Positions 45,686 through 54,686 are shown, counted from the first letter of the stretch. The stretch: DNA of 64,000 nucleotides from Sphingomonas sp. KR3-1 (GCF_040049295.1 NZ_JBDZDQ010000001.1:1240001-1304000); one strand, 5' to 3'. Notes: generated by a model not told the origin, from the sequence alone. Numbers and translations are program-made.

Positions 45686-47881
45686 TCAGTTTCCCTTGGC
45701 CGTGTCGAAGCGGGCGAAATGGCCCTTCCAGTCGAGCTTCCTGCCGTCGACGGTCGCGCTGTGCGCCGCCGCGGCATCGGCCGAGAAGGCGATCGCCAGG
45801 GTCACCCGGCGGCCATCGGCGAGCGTGATCGTCACCAGGTCGGCATCGCCGCTGCGGACATGGCTGAAGCCCTTGACGCGGCTGTTGCTCGCCGTGGTCT
45901 TCTCCTCGCTCGCATCGTAATTGCCGTGCGGCTCGAGCAGGTTGACGAACTGGGCATTGGCCGCCCCGGTCACGCGCTCGATCAGCAGCGGCTCGCGGCG
46001 CAGGTTGAACTTGGGATCGTTCGCGCCGCTCTCGCCCAGGATCACGCTGGCACCCTCGGGCGCCAGCATCCGGTAGGTGTAGAAGCGGTTGTCGTTGATC
46101 CAGGTGACCGCGCCGTTCGCCGCACCCGGCGTGCCCGTCGCATCGACCCAGATGTGCTGATAGCCGTTCGCCTTGCCGAGCACCGGCCGATCGGCGGTGT
46201 TCGATTGCAGCGGGAAGCCGATCGCGGTGATCTGCCCGGCATAGTGCAGCGGCAGGTCATAGGTGGCGGGCTTGTCGCCGGTCACGTCGAGCAGGTCGAC
46301 GATCATCGGGCTCTCGATCCCGTCGACCGGCAGCTGGATCAGCGTGCGGCGATAGCGCACGCCGGGATACGCACCGACCATCTCGGCGGTGCTCACCGTC
46401 GCCTGCGGGGTCGAGGACCAGAACAGCTGCTTGGGGGCCAGGCTGTCGCCGACCTTCCACTTGCCGCCGAAATTGCTGGTCTCGTTCACCACCAGCGTGT
46501 TGTGGGCGACGGTCTGCTTCGCCCAGGTCTCGTTTTCCTTGAGGTAGCGCCCGCCGTCCTTGCTCTCGACGTTGAGGAAGCGCGCGGCACCGTAATCGGT
46601 CACGATGGCGTGGCCGTTGTCGTAGAGAATCCAGTTCAGCTTGTCGAAATGGCCGTGACCCATGCCCATTGCGGCATTCTTGGCGACGAGCACCTGGTCG
46701 CTGTCGGTCGGGCCCGAGCGCATGATCGCCAGACCTCCCATCTCGCCCTTGGGCCCGTCGCTGAGGAACTGCGAGGCGAAGGGAAACGGCTTGGCCTTGC
46801 CCGCTGCAAGGTCGCGCGCCACTGCCAGGCCATCGGGCGTCAGCGTCGTGCGGCCCTGCCACTGCGCGATCGCGAGTAGCGCCGGGTCCTTGGTCACTTC
46901 ATAGCCGATCGCGACCGACTGGTAGAGCTCGTCGGTCTTCAGGCTCTTGTCCGGCATCGCGTCGTTGAACGGGAAGAAGAAGCCGTCGTACGTGGTCTGG
47001 ATCGAGGTGCGGATCGCCTTGAGGAGCACGCCGCCCCGGTGCTGGAAGATCTTCTGCTCGGGCTGGTTCGCCTCGATGAAGCGCGCGAACAGCACGAAGG
47101 GCAGCATCGCGTAGCGCTGGTAATAGGGCCCTTCGACATAATAGCCGTCGGGCGAGAAGAGCTGGTCGATCTGCGCCAGGAAGCCGAACTTGCCGTCGCG
47201 CTTCAGGCCCTTGAGCGCCACCTCGACGAAATCCTTGTCGCGCAGCGTGTAGCCGATCATGCCGACCGCGGCGCAGGCCCAGGTGGCGTGGTTATGGATC
47301 TGGTCGAACTCCTCGGCCTGGCCGGCCGAGAGGAAGGTCGCCATCGGGCGGAAGACCTTGTCGTCGATCGTCGCGCGGTCGGCGGCGCTCAGGCTGTCCC
47401 GGATCGCGTCATAGCCCTGCACGGCATAGACCGCCCACACCGCGTCGTTGAGGCTCTGCCAGAACAGCCGCCCCGGCCGCTGGTCGCTCGCCGCGGGATG
47501 GTTGCCGAGCGTCGGGTAGAGCTTGGCATATTCGAGCAGCTCGGCCTTGGCGAAATCGGCATAACGCTGCTCGCCGGTGATCCGGAAGAGGAGCCCCGCG
47601 CCATAGATGGCGGTATAGTTCCGCTTGTGCTGCTCATGCGTGTAGCCGCCGCCCGGATCCTTGGGCACCGGCACGACCACGCCGGCCTTGATCGCCTTGT
47701 CGACTTCGCGGCGGACGCGCTTCAGCTCGGCGTTGAACAGCGGATAGGCGGTGGCGTCCTTGGCGGTCGCCGCCATTTCCGCGGCACGGAACAGCGTGGG
47801 CTGGGCGCCCGGCGCAGTCTGCGCCAGCGCAGGCGTGGCGAGCAGGACAGAACCGGCGAGGAGGAACGCGATACGAGTCAT
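45686..47881 (-). CDS. Oligoalginate lyase, polysaccharide lyase family 17
   Basis: 731 residues with a signal peptide (FLLAGSVLLATPALA). An N-terminal alpha/alpha toroid (about 30-380) is followed by a heparinase II/III-like beta domain. The PL17 catalytic set known from Alg17C is recognisable: N197-H198 in IHNHATW, Y254 in GPYYQRY, H409 in GMGHGHFDK. The enzyme removes unsaturated monouronate from oligoalginate ends. ATG 47881 overlaps the PL6 stop as TGATG; the adjacent TTG is not needed. Central enzyme of the locus. Confidence 0.93.
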   Translation of the reverse strand: MTRIAFLLAGSVLLATPALAQTAPGAQPTLFRAAEMAATAKDATAYPLFNAELKRVRREVDKAIKAGVVVPVPKDPGGGYTHEQHKRNYTAIYGAGLLFRITGEQRYADFAKAELLEYAKLYPTLGNHPAASDQRPGRLFWQSLNDAVWAVYAVQGYDAIRDSLSAADRATIDDKVFRPMATFLSAGQAEEFDQIHNHATWACAAVGMIGYTLRDKDFVEVALKGLKRDGKFGFLAQIDQLFSPDGYYVEGPYYQRYAMLPFVLFARFIEANQPEQKIFQHRGGVLLKAIRTSIQTTYDGFFFPFNDAMPDKSLKTDELYQSVAIGYEVTKDPALLAIAQWQGRTTLTPDGLAVARDLAAGKAKPFPFASQFLSDGPKGEMGGLAIMRSGPTDSDQVLVAKNAAMGMGHGHFDKLNWILYDNGHAIVTDYGAARFLNVESKDGGRYLKENETWAKQTVAHNTLVVNETSNFGGKWKVGDSLAPKQLFWSSTPQATVSTAEMVGAYPGVRYRRTLIQLPVDGIESPMIVDLLDVTGDKPATYDLPLHYAGQITAIGFPLQSNTADRPVLGKANGYQHIWVDATGTPGAANGAVTWINDNRFYTYRMLAPEGASVILGESGANDPKFNLRREPLLIERVTGAANAQFVNLLEPHGNYDASEEKTTASNSRVKGFSHVRSGDADLVTITLADGRRVTLAIAFSADAAAAHSATVDGRKLDWKGHFARFDTAKGN

Positions 47882-49260
47882 CAATTGCTTCCCGGAAGCG
47901 GCGAGGCCGCGGGCTTGGCGTACCAGGAGACACCCGTCTCCTCGCGCGCGATGGGCTTGAGCGAACGGTCCGCGCCGGTCTTCGCCAGTGCCGGATCGGT
48001 GGGATAGAGCAGACCGTTGGCGGCGCGCTTGAGCGTCACCGGGCGGCGGTCCATCGCGATGGGCAGGGCGGCGGGGCCGGTCACGGACATGACATTGCCG
48101 GTGAAAGCGATCCCGGCGATGTCCGCCTTGGCGACGAACGGATCGCCGCGCTTGCGGTTGACGAACAGGTTGCCGACGAACCGCGTCGAGACCGGCGCCA
48201 GCGACAATTCCTGGTCCGCGCCATTGCCCAGAGTCACGGTGCTCGCATCGATCACGCTGTTGCGCTCGATCCGCGCATCCTCGACCTGGACATAGCGGTT
48301 GAGCGGCGAATTGGGCACGCCGTTCATCAGCGTGATCGCGCTGTACGGCCCCTCGCCGGTCACGCCTTCGAGATAGTTGTTCCGAACCAGCTGGTGCTTG
48401 TTGATCACCCGGATGCCGCTGGTGCGTTTCACGCCATTGCCGAAGAAGACATTGTCCTCGATCGTGTTGCCGTGGCCATGGCGCATCACGAACGCGCCCT
48501 GGCTCTCGACCACGACATTGCGCCGCAGGATGTTCTTGCCAGACTTGATCGAGACGATCTCAACCTCGCCGTCGCAACGCTCGAAGAAATTGTCCTCGAC
48601 GATCGTGAACGAGTCGCTCTGCGATTCCTGGCTGGTGCCGATGCGGATCGTCTCGCCGCCATTCTCGCCGAGCGGGGGCCGCGGGCCGAAATAATTATGG
48701 TCGATCCGGTGGTGGTTATCGAGCGGCACGTTCGCCGCGCGGACCACGACCAGCATCGCGCCGCCATGCGCCTTGCCGACGAACTGCGAGTGATCGACGC
48801 GGTTGTTGCGGCCGTAGAGCGACACCCAATGATCGGTCTTGGCCGCGTCGGGCGGGCCATAGCTATCGACCACCACGCCGGTCAGCCGCGAATTCTCCGC
48901 CCAGCGCTTGGTGCCGTCGCGAAAGGCGATCAGCTCCTCGTCGCCGCCATGTCCGTCCTTGAAGATCAGGTTGGAAACGACGAGCCAGCTGCCCGCCATG
49001 CGCAGGCTCGACTTGCCGCTGAGGATCACCTTGCCCGGCGTCTCGGCGGTCAGCGTGATCGGCCTGGCTTCGCTGCCCTGGCCCGAGAAGCGCACCGCGA
49101 AGTCGCGCCACTCGCCATTGGCGAGCAAGATGCGGTCGCCCGGCGCCAGCGTCTTCGCCGCGGCGGCATATTCCTGCTGTGTGTGGACCAGCGTGTCGCG
49201 CGCCGCCGCCGGACAGGCAGAGACCGCAACCACCAGTATCGACAGCGCCCAAGGTCGCAA
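47881..49260 (-). CDS. Alginate lyase / chondroitinase-B-like, polysaccharide lyase family 6
   Basis: 459 residues. Signal peptide from the TTG start (RPWALSILVVAVSACPAAA), then a right-handed parallel beta-helix. The PL6 catalytic pair is present as K239 in VSIKSGKN and R260 in VMRHGHGN, 21 residues apart as in chondroitinase B. GGAGG five bases before TTG 49260 fixes the start; the upstream ATG would add 22 residues and spoil the signal peptide. It cuts polymeric alginate by beta-elimination and is first in the operon. Confidence 0.92.
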   Translation of the reverse strand: MRPWALSILVVAVSACPAAARDTLVHTQQEYAAAAKTLAPGDRILLANGEWRDFAVRFSGQGSEARPITLTAETPGKVILSGKSSLRMAGSWLVVSNLIFKDGHGGDEELIAFRDGTKRWAENSRLTGVVVDSYGPPDAAKTDHWVSLYGRNNRVDHSQFVGKAHGGAMLVVVRAANVPLDNHHRIDHNYFGPRPPLGENGGETIRIGTSQESQSDSFTIVEDNFFERCDGEVEIVSIKSGKNILRRNVVVESQGAFVMRHGHGNTIEDNVFFGNGVKRTSGIRVINKHQLVRNNYLEGVTGEGPYSAITLMNGVPNSPLNRYVQVEDARIERNSVIDASTVTLGNGADQELSLAPVSTRFVGNLFVNRKRGDPFVAKADIAGIAFTGNVMSVTGPAALPIAMDRRPVTLKRAANGLLYPTDPALAKTGADRSLKPIAREETGVSWYAKPAASPLPGSN

Positions 49261-49336
49261 CGGATCCTCCCAATCGGCTCTGATGGCCGATGTGAGTGGC
49301 CTACCAGTGAGGATCAGGGCGTGCAAGCCAATTTAA

Positions 49337-49383
49337 ATACCAATTGACCGGACCGGATTCCAGACAGTGGTTCTATACCATTC
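49337..49383. promoter_or_regulatory. Candidate operator region of the alginate lyase operon
   Basis: ATACCAATT (49337) and ATACCATTC (49375) flank GACCGGACCGG (49347-49357), repeating the elements seen upstream of the TonB receptor and kdgK. It lies 77-123 bases before the PL6 start. Confidence 0.5.
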
Positions 49384-49394
49384 GGCGCTTCCGG

Positions 49395-49925
49395 TCAGCG
49401 GCGCGGGCCGTTGGTGAACAGTGGGGCGAGCGTGACGGCAATCGCCCCGAGCAGGATCGCCGCGACCACCGGCTCGAGCGCGTCGGCGAGCCAGAAATAG
49501 ACAGTCAGCCCGGCGAAGGTGGCGAGCGCCACCGCGGCGAGCAGCGATGCGGCGCGGACCAGCGGCCCGGCATGGCGCGGCCGGGCATCGATCAGGCCGC
49601 GGATCTGGTCGAGTGCCGCGGCCGAGAAGCCGGCGGCTTCGGCCCGTGCCGTCTCCGCCGCGTCGAGCGCGGCACCGTCGAGCCGGTAGAGGATGGCGAA
49701 GCGGCGCAGCGCCTCGAGCCGGGGATTGGCGAGCCCCGATACCCGGCGCGAACCGAACAGCAATGCGCCCAGCCGCTCGATCCGTCGCGGTGCGCGCAGC
49801 GAGGCGCGCCCGTCCGCCTGCGAGAGCTGGAGCGTGCGCAATTCGAGCGGGGTCAGCAGCGCGGTGGCCGGGGCGTTGCCGCCAAGCCCCTCGAGGAGCA
49901 GTGCTCCGCCATTGAGATACGCCAT
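49395..49925 (-). CDS. Hypothetical protein with two C-terminal membrane helices
   Basis: 176 residues. The first 115 residues are soluble and Ala/Leu/Arg-rich (LTPLELRTLQLSQAD, then RRFAILYRLDGAAL); two hydrophobic helices follow (about 120-140 and 148-168) before a short NGPRR tail. AAGGA about seven bases before the ATG supports the start. I do not recognise the family. It stands alone between the alginate promoter and a TonB receptor on the other strand. Confidence 0.75.
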   Translation of the reverse strand: MAYLNGGALLLEGLGGNAPATALLTPLELRTLQLSQADGRASLRAPRRIERLGALLFGSRRVSGLANPRLEALRRFAILYRLDGAALDAAETARAEAAGFSAAALDQIRGLIDARPRHAGPLVRAASLLAAVALATFAGLTVYFWLADALEPVVAAILLGAIAVTLAPLFTNGPRR

Positions 49926-50165
49926 TGCGATTTCCTTCTGCGATCGGCCCCGCATCTAGGCGCGGTGCGCGCGCGTGATTAGCCGCCTGGACGGCATCGC
50001 AATGTTTCCGCAGCTGCAACAATCCGGATACGTGGCGCTGCCAGTTCTCCGGTCGTCCGGCACAGCCGGGCCACGCATTACCGCGATTTAATGTGAAGAG
50101 AGTTGATACTTTATAACATCGCCGTTACCGCGGCGCAGCATTCCATGTCCGGGAAGATTCGTTTG

Positions 50166-52301
50166 ATGTTGTTGCGTCCCCTGCTGCTCACCTCCGCCGC
50201 CCTGTTCGCGCTCCCCGCTTATGCCGACGACAAGTCGGCCGCGCCGGACGCCCCGGCCGCGGCAGCCAGCACCGACGCCCCGGCAGACTCGGGCCCCGAC
50301 GCGAAGCCGGCCCAGGATCACGACCAGCCCGGCGCGCAGATCGTCGTCACCGGCACCCGCGCGCGCAACACCGCCGACGTGCTGGGCGGCACCGCGGTGC
50401 TCGCCAAGGAGGAGCTGACCCGCGACCTGCGCCCGACGATCGGCGACACGCTGGCGCAGCAGCCGGGCGTCTCCGCCACTTCGTTCGGCCCCAATGCCTC
50501 CCGCCCGGTGCTGCGCGGCTTCATTGGCGCCCGCGCGCCGCTGCTGACCGACGGCATCGGCAGCATCGACGTGTCGAACACCTCGGCCGATCACGCGCCG
50601 ATCATCAACCCGCTCACCGCCGACCGCATCGAGGTGCTGCGCGGCCCCACCGCGCTGATCTTCGGCCCCTCGGCGATCGGCGGCGTGGTCAACGTCATCG
50701 ACAGCCGCATCCCGCGCCACATGCCCGAAGAGGCCGTCCATTTCGACGGCATCGCCAGCTATGGCAGCGCCGCCGACGAGCGCTCGGTCTCGGGCACCGC
50801 GGACGTGCCGGTGGCGAGCAAGATCGTCCTCCACGCCGATGGCAGCTTCTCGCAGACCGGCGACATGCGCACCGGCGGCTATGTCCTCAGCCGCGACCTG
50901 CGTGCCCAGGCCGCGGCGAGCGCCGATCCCGACATCCAGGACCTCGCCGACCTCAAGGGCAAGGTGCCCAACACCGCCGCCAAGACCTGGGACGTCGCCG
51001 GCGGCGCCGCGATCATCGACGGCACCAACAATCTCGGCTTCTCGGTCAGCCATTTCGACACCTTCTACGGCGTGCCGATCCGCTATTCGCTCGATCCCGC
51101 GGTCGAGGCCGAGCAGGTCCGCCTTCACGCGCAGCAGACCCGCGTCGACGTGCGCGGCGAGGTCAATATCGGCGACGGACTGTTCAAGCAGCTGCGCACC
51201 CGCTGGGCCGCGGCCGACTACCGCCACTCGGAGATCGAGGATACCGGCGCGGTCGGCACCACCTTCTTCAGCCAGGGCTATGAGGGCCGGCTCGAGCTGG
51301 TCCAGTCCGCGCGCGGCGGCTGGGAAGGCCTGGTCGGCGGCGGCTTCTCGCTGCGCGACATGCACGTCGTCGGCGACGAGAAGTTCCTGCCCAAGAATTC
51401 GGCGCAGCAGTTCAACCTGTTCACGCTCCAGTCGTTCGATGCCGGCCCGTTCAAGGGCGAAGCCTCGGCGCGCTTCGAGCATAACGACGTCAGCGCCCAG
51501 GCCGATGCCGATATCGGCAACCCGGCCTATGCGCGCAGCTTCGACAATTTCTCCGCCTCGCTCGGCGCCAGCTATGCGGTGGCCGACGGCATGCGCTTTG
51601 GTGTCAACGTCTCGCGCGCCGAGCGTGCGCCGACGCCGGAAGAGCTGTTCGCCAACGGCCCGCATGCCGGCACCCAGGCGTTCGAGATCGGCAACCCCAA
51701 TTTCGGATCGGAAAAGAGCTGGGGAGTCGAGGCCACGTTCAAGGGCTCGGGCGACGGCTTCGCCTTCTCGACCGCGGCCTATTACAACTGGTTCACCGGC
51801 TATATCTACGACACGCCGACCGGCGCGGTGCAGGACGACCTGCCCGTCTTCCAGTACAATCAGGCCGATGCCCGTTACTACGGGTTCGAGGCCGAGGGAT
51901 CGCTGCGCATCGCCGAAGTGAAAAGCTTCACGATCAACGCGACCGGGCTCGCCGACTATGTCCATGCCGACATCGTCGGCAACGGCCCGGCGCCGCGCAT
52001 CCCGCCGCTGCGCGTCAATGGCGGGATCGAGGCCAATTCGGACCGCTTCTCGATCCGCGGCGAAGTCGAGCATGTCTTCGACCAGACCCGTATCTCTGCC
52101 TTCGAGACGCCGACCGACGGCTTCACCTTCGTCAATGCCTCGGTCTCGTGGAAGCCCTGGGGCGCGGGCTCGAACACCAGCCTGCAGCTCTCGGCGAACA
52201 ACATCTTCGACGTCGAGGCCCGCCGCGCCGCGAGCGTGCTCAAGGACTATGCCCCGCTCCCCGGCCGCGACATCCGCGTCACCGCGCGCGTGCAGATCTG
52301 A
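50166..52301 (+). CDS. TonB-dependent receptor, ZnuD-like (probable zinc uptake)
   Basis: 711 residues. Signal peptide MLLRPLLLTSAALFALPAYA, an Ala/Asp-rich spacer with a short DHDQ segment, TonB-box region QIVVTGTRAR, plug with SRPVLRGFIGARAPLLTDGI and ADHAPIINPLTADRIEVLRG, and a barrel ending VTARVQI. The plug wording and APTPEELFANGPHAGTQAFE closely follow ZnuD-type receptors. ATG 50166 gives a clean signal peptide; ATG 50145 is an alternative without a good ribosome-binding site. Zinc as ligand is inferred from the subfamily. Confidence 0.88.
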   Translation: MLLRPLLLTSAALFALPAYADDKSAAPDAPAAAASTDAPADSGPDAKPAQDHDQPGAQIVVTGTRARNTADVLGGTAVLAKEELTRDLRPTIGDTLAQQPGVSATSFGPNASRPVLRGFIGARAPLLTDGIGSIDVSNTSADHAPIINPLTADRIEVLRGPTALIFGPSAIGGVVNVIDSRIPRHMPEEAVHFDGIASYGSAADERSVSGTADVPVASKIVLHADGSFSQTGDMRTGGYVLSRDLRAQAAASADPDIQDLADLKGKVPNTAAKTWDVAGGAAIIDGTNNLGFSVSHFDTFYGVPIRYSLDPAVEAEQVRLHAQQTRVDVRGEVNIGDGLFKQLRTRWAAADYRHSEIEDTGAVGTTFFSQGYEGRLELVQSARGGWEGLVGGGFSLRDMHVVGDEKFLPKNSAQQFNLFTLQSFDAGPFKGEASARFEHNDVSAQADADIGNPAYARSFDNFSASLGASYAVADGMRFGVNVSRAERAPTPEELFANGPHAGTQAFEIGNPNFGSEKSWGVEATFKGSGDGFAFSTAAYYNWFTGYIYDTPTGAVQDDLPVFQYNQADARYYGFEAEGSLRIAEVKSFTINATGLADYVHADIVGNGPAPRIPPLRVNGGIEANSDRFSIRGEVEHVFDQTRISAFETPTDGFTFVNASVSWKPWGAGSNTSLQLSANNIFDVEARRAASVLKDYAPLPGRDIRVTARVQI

Positions 52302-52308
52302 TCTGACC

Positions 52309-52444
52309 CCAATCCTCTCCCGGAGGGAGAGGGGGACCGCCGGCGCAGCCGGTGGTGGAGAGGGAACGCCACAGGCGGTATCGCCCGTGGCAAGCCCCCT
52401 CCACCAGCTTCGCTGGTCCCCCTCCCCCTCCGGGGGAGGATTGG
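52309..52444. repeat. GC-rich inverted-repeat cassette, copy 2
   Basis: About 136 bases with inverted ends (CCAATCCTCTCCC / GGGGGAGGATTGG, one mismatch) and three internal hairpins. The internal CCCCCTCCACCAGC ... GCTGG part matches copy 1 at 24651. It separates the ZnuD-like receptor from the PAP2 gene. Confidence 0.6.
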
Positions 52445-52459
52445 CTATTGGCAGGTCGA

Positions 52460-53161
52460 ATGACGCACCCCCCCGAAGCCCCGCCCAGCTCCCGCCGCCT
52501 GCCCTGGCCGATCCTGGTCGGCGCCGGTTTCGCGCTGTTCCTGCTCGGCCTGATCTGGTTCGGCCATGAGCTGACCGAGGGCGACGGCGCGCGGATCGAT
52601 CAGGCGATCCTGCTGGCGATGCGCGTGCCCGGCCATCCCACCCAGCCGATCGGCCCTGCGTGGCTGCCCTCCGCGGTGCGCGACGTCACCGCGCTCGGCA
52701 GCACGACCGTGCTGACCTTCCTCGTGCTGGTGGCGGCGATCTTCCTCGGCCTGGCGGGCCGGCTGCGCACCGCGCTGCTGGTGGTCGGCGCCACGCTGCT
52801 CGGCTCGGTCGCGGTCGAGACGATCCGCGGCGTCATTGCCCGCCCCCGCCCCGAGCTGACCGGCCAGCTGATGGAAGTGACCTCGCGCAGCTTCCCGAGC
52901 GGCCACGCGGCGCTCAGCGCGATCGTCTACCTCACCCTCGCCACCTTGCTCTTCCCCGTGCTGCCAAATCGCCGCGTGCGCGCCTTCGCGGTGATCGTCG
53001 CGCTGGTCCTCACCGTCGCGGTGGGCGTCAGCCGCCTCTATCTCGGCGTCCACTGGCCGAGCGACGTCCTCGCCGGCTGGGCGTTCGGCGGCGTCTGGGC
53101 GATGCTGTGGTGGCGGATCGAGCTCGAATTGCTCAGCCGCGCCGCTGGGGGCCGTGCTTGA
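52460..53161 (+). CDS. PAP2-family phosphatase, integral membrane
   Basis: 233 residues with about 6 spans. The three PAP2 motifs are complete: KxxxxxxRP-type RGVIARPRP, PSGH in SFPSGHAAL and SRxxxxxHxxxD in SRLYLGVHWPSD. It removes phosphate from a lipid phosphate such as undecaprenyl diphosphate or phosphatidate. ATG 52460 is the first codon outside the upstream repeat cassette. Its last 29 bases overlap the convergent toxin gene. Confidence 0.9.
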   Translation: MTHPPEAPPSSRRLPWPILVGAGFALFLLGLIWFGHELTEGDGARIDQAILLAMRVPGHPTQPIGPAWLPSAVRDVTALGSTTVLTFLVLVAAIFLGLAGRLRTALLVVGATLLGSVAVETIRGVIARPRPELTGQLMEVTSRSFPSGHAALSAIVYLTLATLLFPVLPNRRVRAFAVIVALVLTVAVGVSRLYLGVHWPSDVLAGWAFGGVWAMLWWRIELELLSRAAGGRA

Positions 53162-53405
53162 TCGTCGCGATGTAGACCATGTCGCCCACGACCAAATAGC
53201 GCAGGACATAGGGCGGCACCGTCACCAGTTCGCGTAGGCCGGATGCGGATGGCCTGCCCCTGCTGGGAAAATCACGCAGGCTATAGCCCGCCCGGATCAG
53301 CCTGTCGGTCACGCGCTGCGCTGCCTGCGGGTCGAACTGCTGGATATAGGCTCGAATGGCATCGACCGCTTCAAGCGCTTCGGGCAGCCAGATTGCGCGA
53401 GCCAT
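53133..53405 (-). CDS. RelE/ParE-type toxin
   Basis: 90 residues with the compact ParE layout: IWLPEALEAVDAIRAYIQQFDPQAAQRV helices, then LRDFPSRGRPSASGLRELVTVPPYVLRYLVVGDMVYIATIKHG strands. ParE toxins inhibit gyrase; RelE cousins cut mRNA, and the target cannot be told here. The start lies inside the antitoxin frame and the 3' end overlaps the PAP2 gene, so expression is coupled to the antitoxin. Confidence 0.82.
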   Translation of the reverse strand: MARAIWLPEALEAVDAIRAYIQQFDPQAAQRVTDRLIRAGYSLRDFPSRGRPSASGLRELVTVPPYVLRYLVVGDMVYIATIKHGPQRRG

Positions 53406-53587
53406 TCAGGCGGGATCGGCGTCTCTTCGGGCGTGCCCCATTTGCGCATCCAGGCGACGACCAATTCATGATCGACACCGCGACCGGCGGCGATGTCGGC
53501 CATCGCGCGGGCCTCCGAAATCGCGTCCCATTCCTCTTCGCTCACCCCCTCGGGCGGCAGCAGCGGATGTCTGGGCTCGGCGCTCAT
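53309..53587 (-). CDS. Antitoxin partner of the ParE-type toxin
   Basis: 92 residues from the ATG at 53587. The acidic core SEEEWDAISEARAMADIAAGRGVDHELVVAWMRKWG resembles the N-terminal part of type II antitoxins located before ParE-like toxins. Homologues usually end soon after the PIPPEWL segment; here the frame stays open for about 30 more residues, giving a 97-base overlap with the toxin. The extra tail (basic, serine-rich) may be read-through rather than function. Confidence 0.7.
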   Translation of the reverse strand: MSAEPRHPLLPPEGVSEEEWDAISEARAMADIAAGRGVDHELVVAWMRKWGTPEETPIPPEWLAQSGCPKRLKRSMPFEPISSSSTRRQRSA

Positions 53588-53618
53588 GCCGCCGATATAG
53601 CAGTTCCGCTCTCGCCCG

Positions 53619-54617
53619 TCAGCCCTGGCGCTCGGCGAGCTTGCGTTCCCAGGCGAGCGCATCCTTGACGATACCCTCGAGATCGTCGTGCTTCGGCCGC
53701 CAGGGCAGCGCCGCCAGGATCGCGCTGTTGTCGGCGATCAGCGCGTCGGGATCGCCCGCGCGCCGCCCCTCGAGCTTGCGCTCGATCGTCACGTTGGTCA
53801 CGCGGTCGACGGCGTCGAGCACCTGCAGCACCGAGAAGCCGCGGCCATAGCCGGCGTTGAGCGTGTGGCTCTCGCTCGGCCGCGCGATCAGCAGGTCGAG
53901 CGCGTCGACATGCGCGGCGGCCAGGTCGCTGACATGGATATAGTCGCGCACCCCGGTGCCGTCGGGCGTGTCGAAATCGGTGCCGAACACGCCGACCGAG
54001 GCGCGCTTGCCCGTCGCCGCTTCCACCGCGACCTTGATCAGGTGCGTCGCCCCCGCGGTCGACTGGCCGCTGCGGCCCTGCGGATCGGCGCCCGCCACGT
54101 TGAAATAGCGCAGCGCCGCATAGTTGATCGGATGCGCCGCGGCGACGTCCTTGAGCATGATCTCGGTCATCAGCTTGGACATGCCATACGGGTTGATCGG
54201 CAGCTTGGGGCTGTCCTCGCGCACCGGCACGACCTCGGGGATGCCATAGGTCGCGGCGGTCGAGGAGAAGATGAAATGCTTCACGCCCTCCGCCACTGCG
54301 CTCTCGATCAGCGAGCGGCTGGCGGCGGTGTTGTTGCGGTAATATTTGAGCGGATCCGAGACCGACTCCGGCACCACCACCGATCCGGCGAAGTGCATGA
54401 TCGCGATCACCTTATGGTCGCGGATCGCGGCGCGCACCGCCGCATCGTCCTCGATGCTCGCCACCACCAGCGCCGCACGGCGGTCGACCGCCCAGTCGAA
54501 ACCGGTGACGAGATTGTCGACCACCACGACCTTCCAGCCGGCGTCGAGCAGCGCCAGCACGGCATGGCTGCCGATATAGCCTGCCCCACCCGTCACCAGC
54601 ACCGTGCCTTCGCGCAT
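53619..54617 (-). CDS. galE: UDP-glucose 4-epimerase
   Basis: 332 residues. NAD-binding TGGAGYIGS (9-17), catalytic S119/T120 and Y144-x-x-x-K148 in NPYGMSK, and the NAGYGRGFSVLQV block of GalE. It interconverts UDP-glucose and UDP-galactose for envelope polysaccharide and galactose use. Upstream is the divergent msrA with 69 bases between starts. Confidence 0.93.
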   Translation of the reverse strand: MREGTVLVTGGAGYIGSHAVLALLDAGWKVVVVDNLVTGFDWAVDRRAALVVASIEDDAAVRAAIRDHKVIAIMHFAGSVVVPESVSDPLKYYRNNTAASRSLIESAVAEGVKHFIFSSTAATYGIPEVVPVREDSPKLPINPYGMSKLMTEIMLKDVAAAHPINYAALRYFNVAGADPQGRSGQSTAGATHLIKVAVEAATGKRASVGVFGTDFDTPDGTGVRDYIHVSDLAAAHVDALDLLIARPSESHTLNAGYGRGFSVLQVLDAVDRVTNVTIERKLEGRRAGDPDALIADNSAILAALPWRPKHDDLEGIVKDALAWERKLAERQG

Positions 54618-54686
54618 TGTTCAAATCCCGACCTTTGTTCCGGCCCCGCTCAATCCTATCTATGCGTCGATAGCAAGGAGTTCGCG

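Noticed and set aside
42727..49260. Locus read as pectin/rhamnogalacturonan utilisation because of the esterase
   Set aside because: PL6 and PL17 catalytic residues and the DEH-reductase-type SDR point to alginate; no pectate lyase or GH28/GH105 gene is seen.
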